Positions 8,592-17,239 are shown, numbered from the stretch's first letter. The stretch is DNA of 64,000 nt from CAWINY01 sp963837635 (GCA_963837635.1 CAWINY010000007.1:1054001-1118000), one strand, 5' to 3'. The notes: generated from the letters alone by a model not told the origin. Translations and numbers: made by a program.

Positions 8592-8626
8592 CGCAACGCC
8601 CCGAAACATAAGTTTCAAATGTTGCG
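8592..8626 (+). terminator. Hairpin behind the transposase gene
   Basis: CGCAAC (8592-8597) pairs with GTTGCG (8621-8626) and, inside, GAAAC pairs with GTTTC around an ATAA loop. It lies 9 bases after the stop codon and may terminate the transposase message or belong to the element's right end. Confidence 0.4.
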
Positions 8627-9151
8627 CAAAATGGCGTACGAGGGAAAGCTTTGCTCGAAAAGCCACGCCATACCCATTTCGCACACACCCAAGCTCGTCG
8701 TCCCCGGTGATCCAACGAACATCACGCAGCAACGCGCATCTTCGCCGCAAAATCGCGGCGCCGACTACCGCTCGCGGCACCTTCACGAATAGTGCAGGCT
8801 AGCCCAGCCCAGTCCAATTCACCGGCCAAGTAAACTCCGGTTGCGGGTTTGCCATCGCCCTTCGTGCTCGCTGCTTTCATCGTTTATTCCCTGCTCTGTG
8901 TCAGGGACGATGTGCCCGGTGAGTACCTCCGTGCAAGCGGCCCTTGCCGCTTTACCCCATGGGCCCACGCTCCGGTCCGGGTTAAGAAATGTGCGGGGGG
9001 GCGGAGTAATCCGCATCCCTACCGCGACCCGATTGTGGATCTCATCAATTTTGGCTGGGCCATCCGCACTTATCATCGATGCGCTACGCGTAGTGTGAGC
9101 ACGCTCTAATTTTAAGTTGAACCAAATAGTACCCCCCCCAAAAAATACAAT

Positions 9152-9178
9152 TAAAGTTTCCTGTCTTTGTGACGATAT
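9152..9178 (+). promoter_or_regulatory. Sigma-28 (FliA) promoter of the giant repeat-protein gene
   Basis: TAAAGTTT at 9152-9159, then GACGATAT at 9171-9178. The spacing, TAAA-N15-, is exactly that of the enterobacterial FliA consensus (TAAAGTTT-N11-GCCGATAA). The -35 matches fully and the -10 at six of eight positions. It lies about 75 bases before the GTG start at 9252, similar to the flagellin promoter. This ties the gene to the late flagellar regulon. Confidence 0.7.
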
Positions 9179-9236
9179 AAGCCTTGCGAGGAATGGAATA
9201 TGCATCCCTCCGGCCCATCCAAAGACGCATATATAT

Positions 9237-9244
9237 GAGGAGGG
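9237..9244 (+). promoter_or_regulatory. Ribosome binding site fixing the repeat-protein start
   Basis: GAGGAGGG lies 7 bases before the GTG at 9252. Together with the promoter at 9152-9178, which lies inside the longer open frame from 9117, it shows that translation starts at 9252. Confidence 0.75.
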
Positions 9245-9251
9245 ACGTCAA

Positions 9252-12200
9252 GTGTCTTCTATTATCTCAAGTTTGAGCCCCAGCCAAGTTGCTTCGCTGA
9301 CTACGACGCAGATTCGATCGCTGAGTACTACGGATATACAGGCGCTAGATACAGCGCAGGTAAGCGCCATGACTACGGCGCAGGTTGCGGCCCTCACGAC
9401 TGCCGATGTCGTTACACTCAGCACGGCGGCGATCTCAATTCTTAGTTCTGCTCAACTGGGCGGCCTTTCAACTGCGGAAATAGCTGCACTAAAGACAGCG
9501 CAACTCCTCTCCCTGACAACCAGCCAAATCACCAATCTGTCTACCGCTCAGGTAGCTGCACTGAATTACTTGCAGGTAGCGGGACTTTCGACAGCAGACC
9601 TCGCGGCAATGAGCACTGGCCAGATCGCCAATTTGTCAACCGCAGACATTGCAACGCTCAATACGGCGCAGGTGGGGGCGCTGACGACGGCCCAGGTCAG
9701 CAACCTGACGACGGCCCAGGTGGGGGCGCTGACAACGGCAGAGGTGGGCGCGTTGACGACCGCCCAAGTCAGCAACCTGACAACCGCGCAAGTAGCGGCG
9801 ATTAAGACATCCCAGGTAGCGGCACTTTCGACAGCAGACCTCGTGGCAATGAGTACTGGCCAGATCGCCAGTCTGACGACCGGGGACATTGCAGCGCTCA
9901 ATACGGCGCAGGTGGGAGCGCTGACGACCGCCCAAGTCAGCAACCTGACGACGGCCCAGGTGGGTGCGCTGACGACGGCCCAGGTGGGTGCGCTGACGAC
10001 GGCCCAGGTCATCAGCCTGACAACCGCGCAAGTAGCGGCGATTAAGACATCCCAGGTAGCGGCACTTTCGACAGCAAACCTCGTGGCAATGAGCACTGGC
10101 CAGATCGCCAGTCTGACGACCGGGGACATTGCAGCGCTCAATACGGCGCAGGTGGGGGCATTGACGACCAACCAGGTCAGTAGCCTGACAACCGCGCAAG
10201 TAGCGGCGATTAAGACATCCCAGGTAGCGGCACTTTCGACAGCAAACCTCGTGGCAATGAGCACTGGCCAGATCGCCAATCTGTCGACCGGGGACATTGC
10301 AGCGCTCAATACGGCGCAGGTGGTTGCGCTGACGACCGCCCAGGTCAGCAACCTGAAGACGGCCCAGGTGGGGGCGCTGACGACAGCAGAGGTGGGCGCG
10401 CTGACGACCGCCCAGGTCAGCAGTCTGACTACCGCGCAAGTAGCGGCGATTAAGACATCCCAGGTAGCGGGACTTTCGACAGCAAACCTCGCGGCAATGA
10501 GCACTGGCCAGATCGCCAGTCTGACGACCGGGGACGTTGCAGCGCTCAATACGGCGCAGGTGGGGGCGCTGACGACCGCCCAGGTCAGCAACCTGACGAC
10601 GGCCCAGGTGGGGGCGCTGACGACGGCAGAGGTGGGCGCGTTGACGACCGCCCAGGTCAGCAGCCTGACAACCGCGCAAGTAGCGACGATTAAGACATCC
10701 CAGGTAGCGGGACTTTCGACAGCAAACCTCGTGGCAATGAGCACTGGCCAGATCGCCAATTTGTCGACCGCAGACATTGCAGCGCTCAATACGGCGCAGG
10801 TGGTTGCGCTGACGACCGCCCAAGTCAGCAACCTGACGACGGCCCAGGTGGGTGCGCTGACGACCGCCCAGGTGGGGGCGTTGACGACCGCCCAGGTCAG
10901 CAACCTGACAACCGCGCAAGTAGCGGCGATTAAGACATCCCAGGTAGCGGCACTTTCGACAGCAAACCTCGTGGCAATGAGCACTGGCCAGATCGCCAGT
11001 CTGACGACCGGGGACATTGCAGCGCTCAATACGGCGCAGGTGGTTGCGTTGACGACCGCCCAGATCAGCAACCTGAAGACTGCTCAGGCGGCAGCGTTTA
11101 CATACTTGCAGGTAGCGGCGCTGACGACGGCAGAAGAGGGTGCGCTGACAACGGCCCAGATCGCTAGTTTGTCGACCGGGGACATTGCAGCGCTCAATAC
11201 GGCCCAGGTGGGTGCGCTGACGACGGCCCAGGTCAGTAACCTGACGACGGCCCAGGTGGGGGCGCTGACAACGGCAGAGGTGGGCGCGTTGACGACCGCC
11301 CAAGTCAGCAACCTGACAACCGCGCAAGTAGCGGCGATTAAGACATCCCAGGTAGCAGCACTTTCGACAGCCAACCTCGTGGCAATGAGCACTGGCCAGA
11401 TCGCCAATTTGTCGACCGGGGACATTGCAGCGCTCAATACGGCGCAGTTGGGGGCGCTGACGACCGCCCAAGTCAGCAACCTGACGACGGCCCAGGTGGG
11501 GGCGCTGACGACCGCCCAGGTGGGGGCGTTGACGACCGCCCAGGTCAGCAACCTGACAACCGCGCAAGTAGCGGCGATTAAGACATCCCAGGTAGCGGCA
11601 CTTTCGACAGCCAACCTCGTGGCAATGAGCACTGGCCAGATCGCCAGTCTGACGACCGGGGACATTGCAGCGCTCAATACGGCCCAGGTCAGCAACCTGA
11701 CGACGGCCCAGGTCAGCAACCTGACGACGGCGCAGGTGGGTGCGCTGACGACGGCAGAGGTGGGTGCGCTGACGACGGCCCAGGTCATCAGCCTGACAAC
11801 CGCGCAAGTAGCGGCGATTAAGACATCCCAGGTAGCGGCACTTTCGACAGCCAACCTCGCGGCAATGAGCACTGGCCAGATCGCCAGTCTGACGACCGGG
11901 GACATTGCAGCGCTCAATACGGCGCAGGTGGGGGCATTGACGACCACCCAGGTCAGTAGCCTGACAACCGCGCAAGTAGCGGCGATTAAGACATCCCAGG
12001 TAGCGGGACTTTCGACAGCAAACCTCGTGGCAATGAGCACTGGCCAGATCGCCAATTTGTCGACCGCAGACATTGCAGCGCTCAATACGGCGCAGGTGGT
12101 TGCGCTGACGACCGCCCAAGTCAGCAACCTGACGACGGCCCAGGTGGGTGCGCTGACGACCGCCCAGGTGGGGGCGTTGACGACCGCCCAGGTCAGCAAC

Positions 12201-13844
12201 CTGACAACCGCGCAAGTAGCGGCGATTAAGACATCCCAGGTAGCGGCACTTTCGACAGCAAACCTCGTGGCAATGAGCACTGGCCAGATCGCCAGTCTGA
12301 CGACCGGGGACATTGCAGCGCTCAATACGGCGCAGGTGGTTGCGTTGACGACCGCCCAGATCAGCAACCTGAAGACTGCTCAGGCGGCAGCGTTTACATA
12401 CTTGCAGGTAGCGGCGCTGACGACGGCAGAAGAGGGTGCGCTGACAACGGCCCAGATCGCTAGTTTGTCGACCGGGGACATTGCAGCGCTCAATACGGCC
12501 CAGGTGGGTGCGCTGACGACGGCCCAGGTCAGTAACCTGACGACGGCCCAGGTGGGGGCGCTGACAACGGCAGAGGTGGGCGCGTTGACGACCGCCCAAG
12601 TCAGCAACCTGACAACCGCGCAAGTAGCGGCGATTAAGACATCCCAGGTAGCAGCACTTTCGACAGCCAACCTCGTGGCAATGAGCACTGGCCAGATCGC
12701 CAATTTGTCGACCGGGGACATTGCAGCGCTCAATACGGCGCAGTTGGGGGCGCTGACGACCGCCCAAGTCAGCAACCTGACGACGGCCCAGGTGGGGGCG
12801 CTGACGACCGCCCAGGTGGGGGCGTTGACGACCGCCCAGGTCAGCAACCTGACAACCGCGCAAGTAGCGGCGATTAAGACATCCCAGGTAGCGGCACTTT
12901 CGACAGCCAACCTCGTGGCAATGAGCACTGGCCAGATCGCCAGTCTGACGACCGGGGACATTGCAGCGCTCAATACGGCCCAGGTCAGCAACCTGACGAC
13001 GGCCCAGGTCAGCAACCTGACGACGGCGCAGGTGGGTGCGCTGACGACGGCAGAGGTGGGTGCGCTGACGACGGCCCAGGTCATCAGCCTGACAACCGCG
13101 CAAGTAGCGGCGATTAAGACATCCCAGGTAGCGGCACTTTCGACAGCCAACCTCGCGGCAATGAGCACTGGCCAGATCGCCAGTCTGACGACCGGGGACA
13201 TTGCAGCGCTCAATACGGCGCAGGTGGGGGCATTGACGACCACCCAGGTCAGTAGCCTGACAACCGCGCAAGTAGCGGCGATTAAGACATCCCAGGTAGC
13301 GGGACTTTCGACAGCAAACCTCGCGGCAATGAGCACTGGCCAGATCGCCAATTTGTCGACCGGGGACATTGCAGCGCTCAATACGGCCCAGGTCAGCAAC
13401 CTGACGACCGCCCAGGTCAGCAACCTGACGACCGCCCAGGTGGGTGCGCTGACGACAGCAGACGTGGGTGCGTTGACGACCGCCCAGATCAGCAACCTGA
13501 AGGTTGCTCAGGCGGCAGCGTTTACATACTTGCAGGTAGCGGCGCTAACGACGGCAGAAGAGGGTGCGCTGACGACCGCCCAGATCGCTAGTTTGTCGAC
13601 CGGAGCCATTGCAGCGCTCAAAACGGCGCAGGTGGTCGCGTTGACGACGGCACAGGTCAGCAACCTGACGACCGCCCAGGTGCGCGCGCTGACGACGGCA
13701 GAAGTGGTCGCGTTGACGACGGCCCAGGTCAACAACCTGACGACCGCCCAGGTGGGTGCGCTGACGACGACACAGGTGGGTGCGCTGACGACGGCACAGA
13801 TTGCGGCGTTAACGACCACTCAGATACAATACCTCAATCTGTAA
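9252..13844 (+). CDS. Giant octapeptide-repeat protein, FliA-regulated, unknown function
   Basis: 1530 residues (about 150 kDa) from the GTG with the strong ribosome binding site. A short Ser-rich head (SSIISSLSPSQ) is followed to the last residues by about 190 tandem copies of an eight-residue unit with consensus A-L-T-T-A-Q-V-x. Variants include STADL, STGQI, KTSQV and NTAQV. There is no Sec signal, membrane helix, cysteine or other domain. Thr, Ala, Leu, Gln and Val dominate. T-x-x-Q resembles a helix-capping box, so short stacked helices are possible; a solenoid of short strands cannot be excluded. The sigma-28 promoter suggests a motility role. The Ser-rich N-terminus without a signal peptide resembles FliD, so export by the flagellar type III system is conceivable. 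The neighbouring OGT-like gene suggests O-glycosylation. All roles are inference; I recognise no characterised family. Confidence 0.85.
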   Translation: MSSIISSLSPSQVASLTTTQIRSLSTTDIQALDTAQVSAMTTAQVAALTTADVVTLSTAAISILSSAQLGGLSTAEIAALKTAQLLSLTTSQITNLSTAQVAALNYLQVAGLSTADLAAMSTGQIANLSTADIATLNTAQVGALTTAQVSNLTTAQVGALTTAEVGALTTAQVSNLTTAQVAAIKTSQVAALSTADLVAMSTGQIASLTTGDIAALNTAQVGALTTAQVSNLTTAQVGALTTAQVGALTTAQVISLTTAQVAAIKTSQVAALSTANLVAMSTGQIASLTTGDIAALNTAQVGALTTNQVSSLTTAQVAAIKTSQVAALSTANLVAMSTGQIANLSTGDIAALNTAQVVALTTAQVSNLKTAQVGALTTAEVGALTTAQVSSLTTAQVAAIKTSQVAGLSTANLAAMSTGQIASLTTGDVAALNTAQVGALTTAQVSNLTTAQVGALTTAEVGALTTAQVSSLTTAQVATIKTSQVAGLSTANLVAMSTGQIANLSTADIAALNTAQVVALTTAQVSNLTTAQVGALTTAQVGALTTAQVSNLTTAQVAAIKTSQVAALSTANLVAMSTGQIASLTTGDIAALNTAQVVALTTAQISNLKTAQAAAFTYLQVAALTTAEEGALTTAQIASLSTGDIAALNTAQVGALTTAQVSNLTTAQVGALTTAEVGALTTAQVSNLTTAQVAAIKTSQVAALSTANLVAMSTGQIANLSTGDIAALNTAQLGALTTAQVSNLTTAQVGALTTAQVGALTTAQVSNLTTAQVAAIKTSQVAALSTANLVAMSTGQIASLTTGDIAALNTAQVSNLTTAQVSNLTTAQVGALTTAEVGALTTAQVISLTTAQVAAIKTSQVAALSTANLAAMSTGQIASLTTGDIAALNTAQVGALTTTQVSSLTTAQVAAIKTSQVAGLSTANLVAMSTGQIANLSTADIAALNTAQVVALTTAQVSNLTTAQVGALTTAQVGALTTAQVSNLTTAQVAAIKTSQVAALSTANLVAMSTGQIASLTTGDIAALNTAQVVALTTAQISNLKTAQAAAFTYLQVAALTTAEEGALTTAQIASLSTGDIAALNTAQVGALTTAQVSNLTTAQVGALTTAEVGALTTAQVSNLTTAQVAAIKTSQVAALSTANLVAMSTGQIANLSTGDIAALNTAQLGALTTAQVSNLTTAQVGALTTAQVGALTTAQVSNLTTAQVAAIKTSQVAALSTANLVAMSTGQIASLTTGDIAALNTAQVSNLTTAQVSNLTTAQVGALTTAEVGALTTAQVISLTTAQVAAIKTSQVAALSTANLAAMSTGQIASLTTGDIAALNTAQVGALTTTQVSSLTTAQVAAIKTSQVAGLSTANLAAMSTGQIANLSTGDIAALNTAQVSNLTTAQVSNLTTAQVGALTTADVGALTTAQISNLKVAQAAAFTYLQVAALTTAEEGALTTAQIASLSTGAIAALKTAQVVALTTAQVSNLTTAQVRALTTAEVVALTTAQVNNLTTAQVGALTTTQVGALTTAQIAALTTTQIQYLNL
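9280..13840 (+). repeat. 24-bp coding repeat array with 168/240/408-bp modules
   Basis: The basic unit is 24 bp. One distinctive unit (starting ATTAAGACATCC, encoding IKTSQ) recurs at 9801, 10041, 10209, 10449, 10689, 10929, 11337, 11577, 11817, 11985, 12225, 12633, 12873, 13113 and 13281. The intervals are only 240, 168 or 408 bases: 10, 7 or 17 octapeptide units. The array thus grew by copying whole modules as well as single units. Confidence 0.93.
10687..13322 (+). repeat. 1296-bp tandem duplication inside the repeat gene
   Basis: The order of modules 240-408-240-240-168 occurs twice in a row (10689-11984 and 11985-13280). In the stretches I compared by eye the two copies show no difference at offset 1296; divergence begins at 10686 on the left (GACG against GGCG) and at about 13323 on the right (GCG against GTG). 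The duplication equals 54 octapeptide units and must be very recent, or is an assembly product. Confidence 0.85.
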
Positions 13845-13875
13845 ATCGATCTAAAATGAAGATCGGCATGGCGTC

Positions 13876-13903
13876 GAGAGGCAGCGGAGACTTACCGCCT
13901 CTC
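13876..13903 (+). terminator. Hairpin behind the repeat-protein gene
   Basis: GAGAGGC pairs with GCCTCTC, with an inner CGG/CCG pair and a 7-base loop, about 30 bases after the stop. There is no T-run. It could separate the repeat-protein message from the glycosyltransferase gene. The rest of 13845-14129 shows no gene and no clear promoter. Confidence 0.45.
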
Positions 13904-14129
13904 TCTCGCGCCGTGCCTGCACATACTAGAGGATGTATCGCGCAGTGTAGGATTGCTTCCCGGTTTTTGACCGTATGTGCAAGTTGGCTTTGCGATTCAT
14001 TTGACCCGTGGAACGGCGCATGCGATTAGTACACTTTCAAGTAACCATTATGCAAATTCCGTACTGCTGAAACACTAATGGTATGGCCGTCCTGCTCGCC
14101 CGAAATCGTACGAATTCGTCTATTGAATT

Positions 14130-15977
14130 ATGGCGCTTATGGAATCGGAGATTGCGCAACAAATCAAATTGGCCTGGCAGGGAAAACTTAACGTTACAGA
14201 TCTGGTTAGTGTTGCAGATCGGTTGCAAGCGGCCGGTGAACTAGAACTGGTTGCTGTCCTTTATCAGACCTGGCTTGCGCGTAATAATACACCAGCGAAT
14301 CATTTGGTGTATTTCAATTATGGCGTGACGCTGTCGACGCTAGAAAATATAGATGCCGCGAAAGACGCTTACCTTCAGGCGATCGGTCTCTCACCATCAT
14401 TCGTACAACCACACTCCAACCTAGGCAACGTCTATGAGCGGCTCGGTCAATTCAAATCGGCTATTGCCGAATGGTCGTGGGTAGCCGACAATACATCGGT
14501 CGAGAAGCCCGACGAACGCACATTGCATCTCTTTGCCCTCAACAATCTCGGGCGCGTGCTTGAAAACGAACACTGTTATGCCGAGGCGCTCGAGCACCTG
14601 ACTGAAAGTCTCCGCCTAGAGCCAAATCAACCAGATGTTTTGCATCACTGGATATTTCTGCGCGCCAAACAGTGTATATGGCCCGTCTGCGCACAGATCG
14701 AAGGCGTCGATACAGACTTGATGCAGCGATCGACATCAGCGCTCGCTATGATTTCGTTGTCTGACGATCCCGCAATGCAGTTGAGCGCGGCCAACAATTT
14801 CGTGACGAACAAAATCAACTGTAATGTGCCGGCGCTCTCAGGTCCGAACTCATACGGTCACGAAAAGATTCGAGTTGCATATTTGTCGTCGGATTTCTGC
14901 CTCCATCCGGTCGCCATGCTTACCGCCGAATTATTCGAACTGCATGACCGGCAAAAATTCGAAATTTATGGTTTTTGCTGGTCGAGGGAAGACCGCTCCG
15001 CGCTACGTCAACGCATCATCCAGTCGATGGACTATTTTTTTAAGATAGGAGAACTTACCGACGAAGCCGCCGCAAAGCTGATTCGCGAACATGAAATCGA
15101 CATTCTGGTGGACCTGCACGGCCAGACGCTTGGCGCACGGCCGGGCTTGCTGGCGCACCGGCCGGCGCCGATCCAAATCACCTACCTCGGATTGCCGGCT
15201 ACGACCGGGTTGCCGTTTATCGATTATGCGATCGTCGATCGCTTTCTCGTGCCGGAGGAGTTCGCGCACTACTACACTGAAAAACCGCTGTACATGCCTG
15301 ATGTTTATCAGGTCAGCGACCGCAAGCGGTCCAGCGCGCCTGCTCCGACTCGCGAAGCCTGTGGCCTGCCGCGTGAAGGGTTCGTGTTCTGTTCGTTCAA
15401 CAACAACTACAAGTTCACGCTCGAGATGTTCACTGTTTGGATGAACATTCTGCGTCGAGCGCCGGGAAGCGTGTTATGGCTTCTTGCCGACAACCAGTGG
15501 GCCGAGGCAAATCTGCGCAAGGCGGCGGCGGCTCGCGCTATAGACGGCCAGCGGCTGATCTTCGCCTCACGCGTTGCACCGGAAGCATACCTTGCACGTT
15601 ACGAAGTGGCGGACCTCTTCCTTGACTCGTTTCCATTCAATGCTGGCACGACGGCGAACGATGCACTGTGGATGGGTCTGCCTGTGCTTACGTGTGCAGG
15701 CCGAACATTCGCGTCGCGAATGGCCGGCGCGCTCTTGACCGCGGCCGGGTTGCCGGAACTGATCACCTATGACCTTACCGCGTACGAAGAAAAGGCCGTC
15801 GAACTCGCTAACACGCCGCAGGAATGCCAGCGTCTGCGCCGGCATTTGCAGCAAAACCGTGAAAGCAGCGTGTTGTTCGACACATCACGTTTCACCCGTC
15901 ATCTCGAAGCGCAATTTAGGCGACTGGTTGACAATCTGGCCGTGCCTGAGCTAGGGAGGCTAGCAATAATAAGTTGA
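14130..15977 (+). CDS. TPR / SPINDLY-type O-GlcNAc transferase homologue (GT41)
   Basis: 615 residues. Residues about 55-170 are tetratricopeptide repeats (FNYGVTLSTLENIDAAKDAYLQAI, HSNLGNVYERLGQFKSAIAEW, NNLGRVLENEHCYAEALEHL). Residues about 245-600 are a GT41 catalytic region: YLSSDFCLHPVAML with His259 at the place of the conserved OGT histidine, CSFNNNYKFT with Lys428 at the place of the UDP-contacting lysine, and DSFPFNAGTTANDALWMGLP around 499-518. Such enzymes transfer a sugar, usually GlcNAc, from a UDP-sugar to Ser/Thr of proteins; some bacterial members modify flagellins or surface proteins. Here the nearest candidate is the Thr-rich repeat protein 285 bases upstream. The gene is AT-richer than its neighbours, suggesting acquisition. 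Confidence 0.88.
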   Translation: MALMESEIAQQIKLAWQGKLNVTDLVSVADRLQAAGELELVAVLYQTWLARNNTPANHLVYFNYGVTLSTLENIDAAKDAYLQAIGLSPSFVQPHSNLGNVYERLGQFKSAIAEWSWVADNTSVEKPDERTLHLFALNNLGRVLENEHCYAEALEHLTESLRLEPNQPDVLHHWIFLRAKQCIWPVCAQIEGVDTDLMQRSTSALAMISLSDDPAMQLSAANNFVTNKINCNVPALSGPNSYGHEKIRVAYLSSDFCLHPVAMLTAELFELHDRQKFEIYGFCWSREDRSALRQRIIQSMDYFFKIGELTDEAAAKLIREHEIDILVDLHGQTLGARPGLLAHRPAPIQITYLGLPATTGLPFIDYAIVDRFLVPEEFAHYYTEKPLYMPDVYQVSDRKRSSAPAPTREACGLPREGFVFCSFNNNYKFTLEMFTVWMNILRRAPGSVLWLLADNQWAEANLRKAAAARAIDGQRLIFASRVAPEAYLARYEVADLFLDSFPFNAGTTANDALWMGLPVLTCAGRTFASRMAGALLTAAGLPELITYDLTAYEEKAVELANTPQECQRLRRHLQQNRESSVLFDTSRFTRHLEAQFRRLVDNLAVPELGRLAIIS

Positions 15978-16077
15978 ACGCGACATAGGTGAACAACTGC
16001 CGCTCAATGCCTGCCTCTGCCTGACCTTCTCCGATTGGCATACAAAATAACTCCCCCGCCGCTGGATGCGGACTATC

Positions 16078-17229
16078 CTATTTGCTGGTGACCGGCCTGA
16101 ATCCACACGCGTTTCTGGCGGTACGCTCGTGGGCAAGGAACTGGTCCGCTGCACGCAGCGCTTTCTCGATAGTGACATCCATGTCGAGATAACAGTATGT
16201 ACCCAGTCGGCCGATGAAGGTGACGTCCGCTTCCAGCCTAGCGCGCTCCTCATACTGTGCCAGCAACCGCGTCTCCGCGGCGAGACGAATCGGATAATAG
16301 GGGGTGTCGGCCTTACTGCAGGCGGCACTGTACTCGCGAAAGGCGATTGTCTCGGGGAAGCTGTCGGCCTCCCATGGCGCGAAATGCTTGTACTCTACAA
16401 TTCGGGTGAAGGGAACGCGCTCATCCGGGTAGTTGATCACCGCCGTGCCCTGATAGTCGTCATGACTGCGAATTTCCTCGAAGTGAAGCGTTCGGTAGCC
16501 CAGACGGCCGGCGTCATGGTGGAAATAGCGGTCCAGCGGGCCGGAGTAGAAGAGATGAACAAAGCGCTCGTCGACGTCCTCGTGGCGGCAGCCGGTGCGC
16601 AGCTCGATCAGCGGATGCGCCAGCATGGCGGACACCATGGCGGTGTAACCTTCGCGCGGGATCGCCTGCCAGCGATGGGTGTAGTAATTGTCCTCGTAGT
16701 TGAACCGCAGGGGGAGCCGCTTCAGGATGGCGGCTGGCAGTTCGGCGGGCTCCATGCCCCATTGTTTGCGGGTGTAGCCGCGAAAGAATGCCTCGTAGAG
16801 GGCCTCGCCGATGGTGGCCAGCGCCTGTTCCTCAAAATTGCGCGGCTCGGCGATGTCGCGGCGGGCTTGGCTCTCAATGAAGGCGCGGGCCTCGGCCGGC
16901 GAGAAGGTGGTGCCGAAGAACTGGTTGATGGTCAGAAGGTTGATCGGCAGGCTGTAGATACGACCCAGCACCTGCGCTTTCACGCGGTTCACATAGGGTT
17001 CCATCGTCGCGAAACGGTTCACAAATGTCCACACCCGCTCTATGCTGGTGTGGAAAATGTGTGGCCCGTAAGTGTGTACCATGATGCCGGTCTGGGCATC
17101 GCGTGCGGTGTGGCTATTGCCGCCCGGATGCGGTCGTTCCTCAATGACGAGCGAGGGAAGGCCGGCCTCAGCCAACGACCGCGCGATTACCGCGCCCGAC
17201 AAACCCGCACCGACGATGCCGACGCGCAT
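16078..17229 (-). CDS. glf: UDP-galactopyranose mutase
   Basis: 383 residues from the ATG preceded by GGGGAGGG; an open frame continues upstream into the neighbouring gene but has no better start. The N-terminus is an FAD-binding Rossmann motif (GAGLSG, residues 7-12), followed by HPGGNSHT and TYGPHIFHTS, signatures of UDP-galactopyranose mutase. It interconverts UDP-galactopyranose and UDP-galactofuranose, the donor for galactofuranose in surface glycans. The gene starts 10 bases after the upstream glycosyltransferase gene, so the two form an operon. It runs convergent to the OGT-like gene, 100 bases apart. Confidence 0.9.
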   Translation of the reverse strand: MRVGIVGAGLSGAVIARSLAEAGLPSLVIEERPHPGGNSHTARDAQTGIMVHTYGPHIFHTSIERVWTFVNRFATMEPYVNRVKAQVLGRIYSLPINLLTINQFFGTTFSPAEARAFIESQARRDIAEPRNFEEQALATIGEALYEAFFRGYTRKQWGMEPAELPAAILKRLPLRFNYEDNYYTHRWQAIPREGYTAMVSAMLAHPLIELRTGCRHEDVDERFVHLFYSGPLDRYFHHDAGRLGYRTLHFEEIRSHDDYQGTAVINYPDERVPFTRIVEYKHFAPWEADSFPETIAFREYSAACSKADTPYYPIRLAAETRLLAQYEERARLEADVTFIGRLGTYCYLDMDVTIEKALRAADQFLAHERTARNACGFRPVTSK

Positions 17230-17239
17230 GGTCCCTCCC

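Larger units (their letters stand above)
7143..8626 (+). mobile_element. IS1380-family insertion sequence (ends not determined)
   Basis: The element is recognised by its intact IS1380-type transposase. I could not find convincing terminal inverted repeats or a target duplication, so the limits given are those of the flanking hairpins, not proven ends. It sits directly behind motB and ahead of the repeat-protein locus, at the left border of the block separating flagellar from chemotaxis genes. Confidence 0.6.
8584..9251. other. Non-coding stretch between the insertion sequence and the repeat-protein gene
   Basis: About 670 bases. Apart from the hairpin at 8592-8626 and the promoter at 9152-9178 I see no gene. 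The ORFs here are short, overlap on both strands and lack ribosome binding sites. The last 150 bases are distinctly AT-richer, with a run of C then A at 9132-9145. Confidence 0.6.

Noticed and set aside
7100..8800. Terminal inverted repeats and target duplication of the IS1380 element
   Set aside because: I compared both flanks in opposite orientation and found only weak matches. A repeated CCCGGATAA near 7114 and 8576 lies within the ends of two coding frames and is probably chance.
9117..9251. A 45-codon extension of the repeat protein from a TTG
   Set aside because: No ribosome binding site, unusual composition (Cys, Pro), and the sigma-28 promoter lies inside it. The GTG at 9252 has GAGGAGGG at ideal spacing.
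9636..13271. A 1211-codon open frame on the minus strand, and further long minus-strand frames at 9566-11071, 11084-12367 and 12380-13495
   Set aside because: They follow from the 24-bp period of the plus-strand repeat: a frame without a stop in one unit is open in all. There is no ribosome binding site, and the translation is a Cys/Arg-rich or Trp-rich mirror of the repeat.
9252..13844. CRISPR array or TAL-effector-like DNA-binding repeat
   Set aside because: The repeats are contiguous and coding without spacers. The LT-x-x-QV resemblance to TALE helix 1 is limited to a few residues, and the unit is 8, not 33-35, residues.
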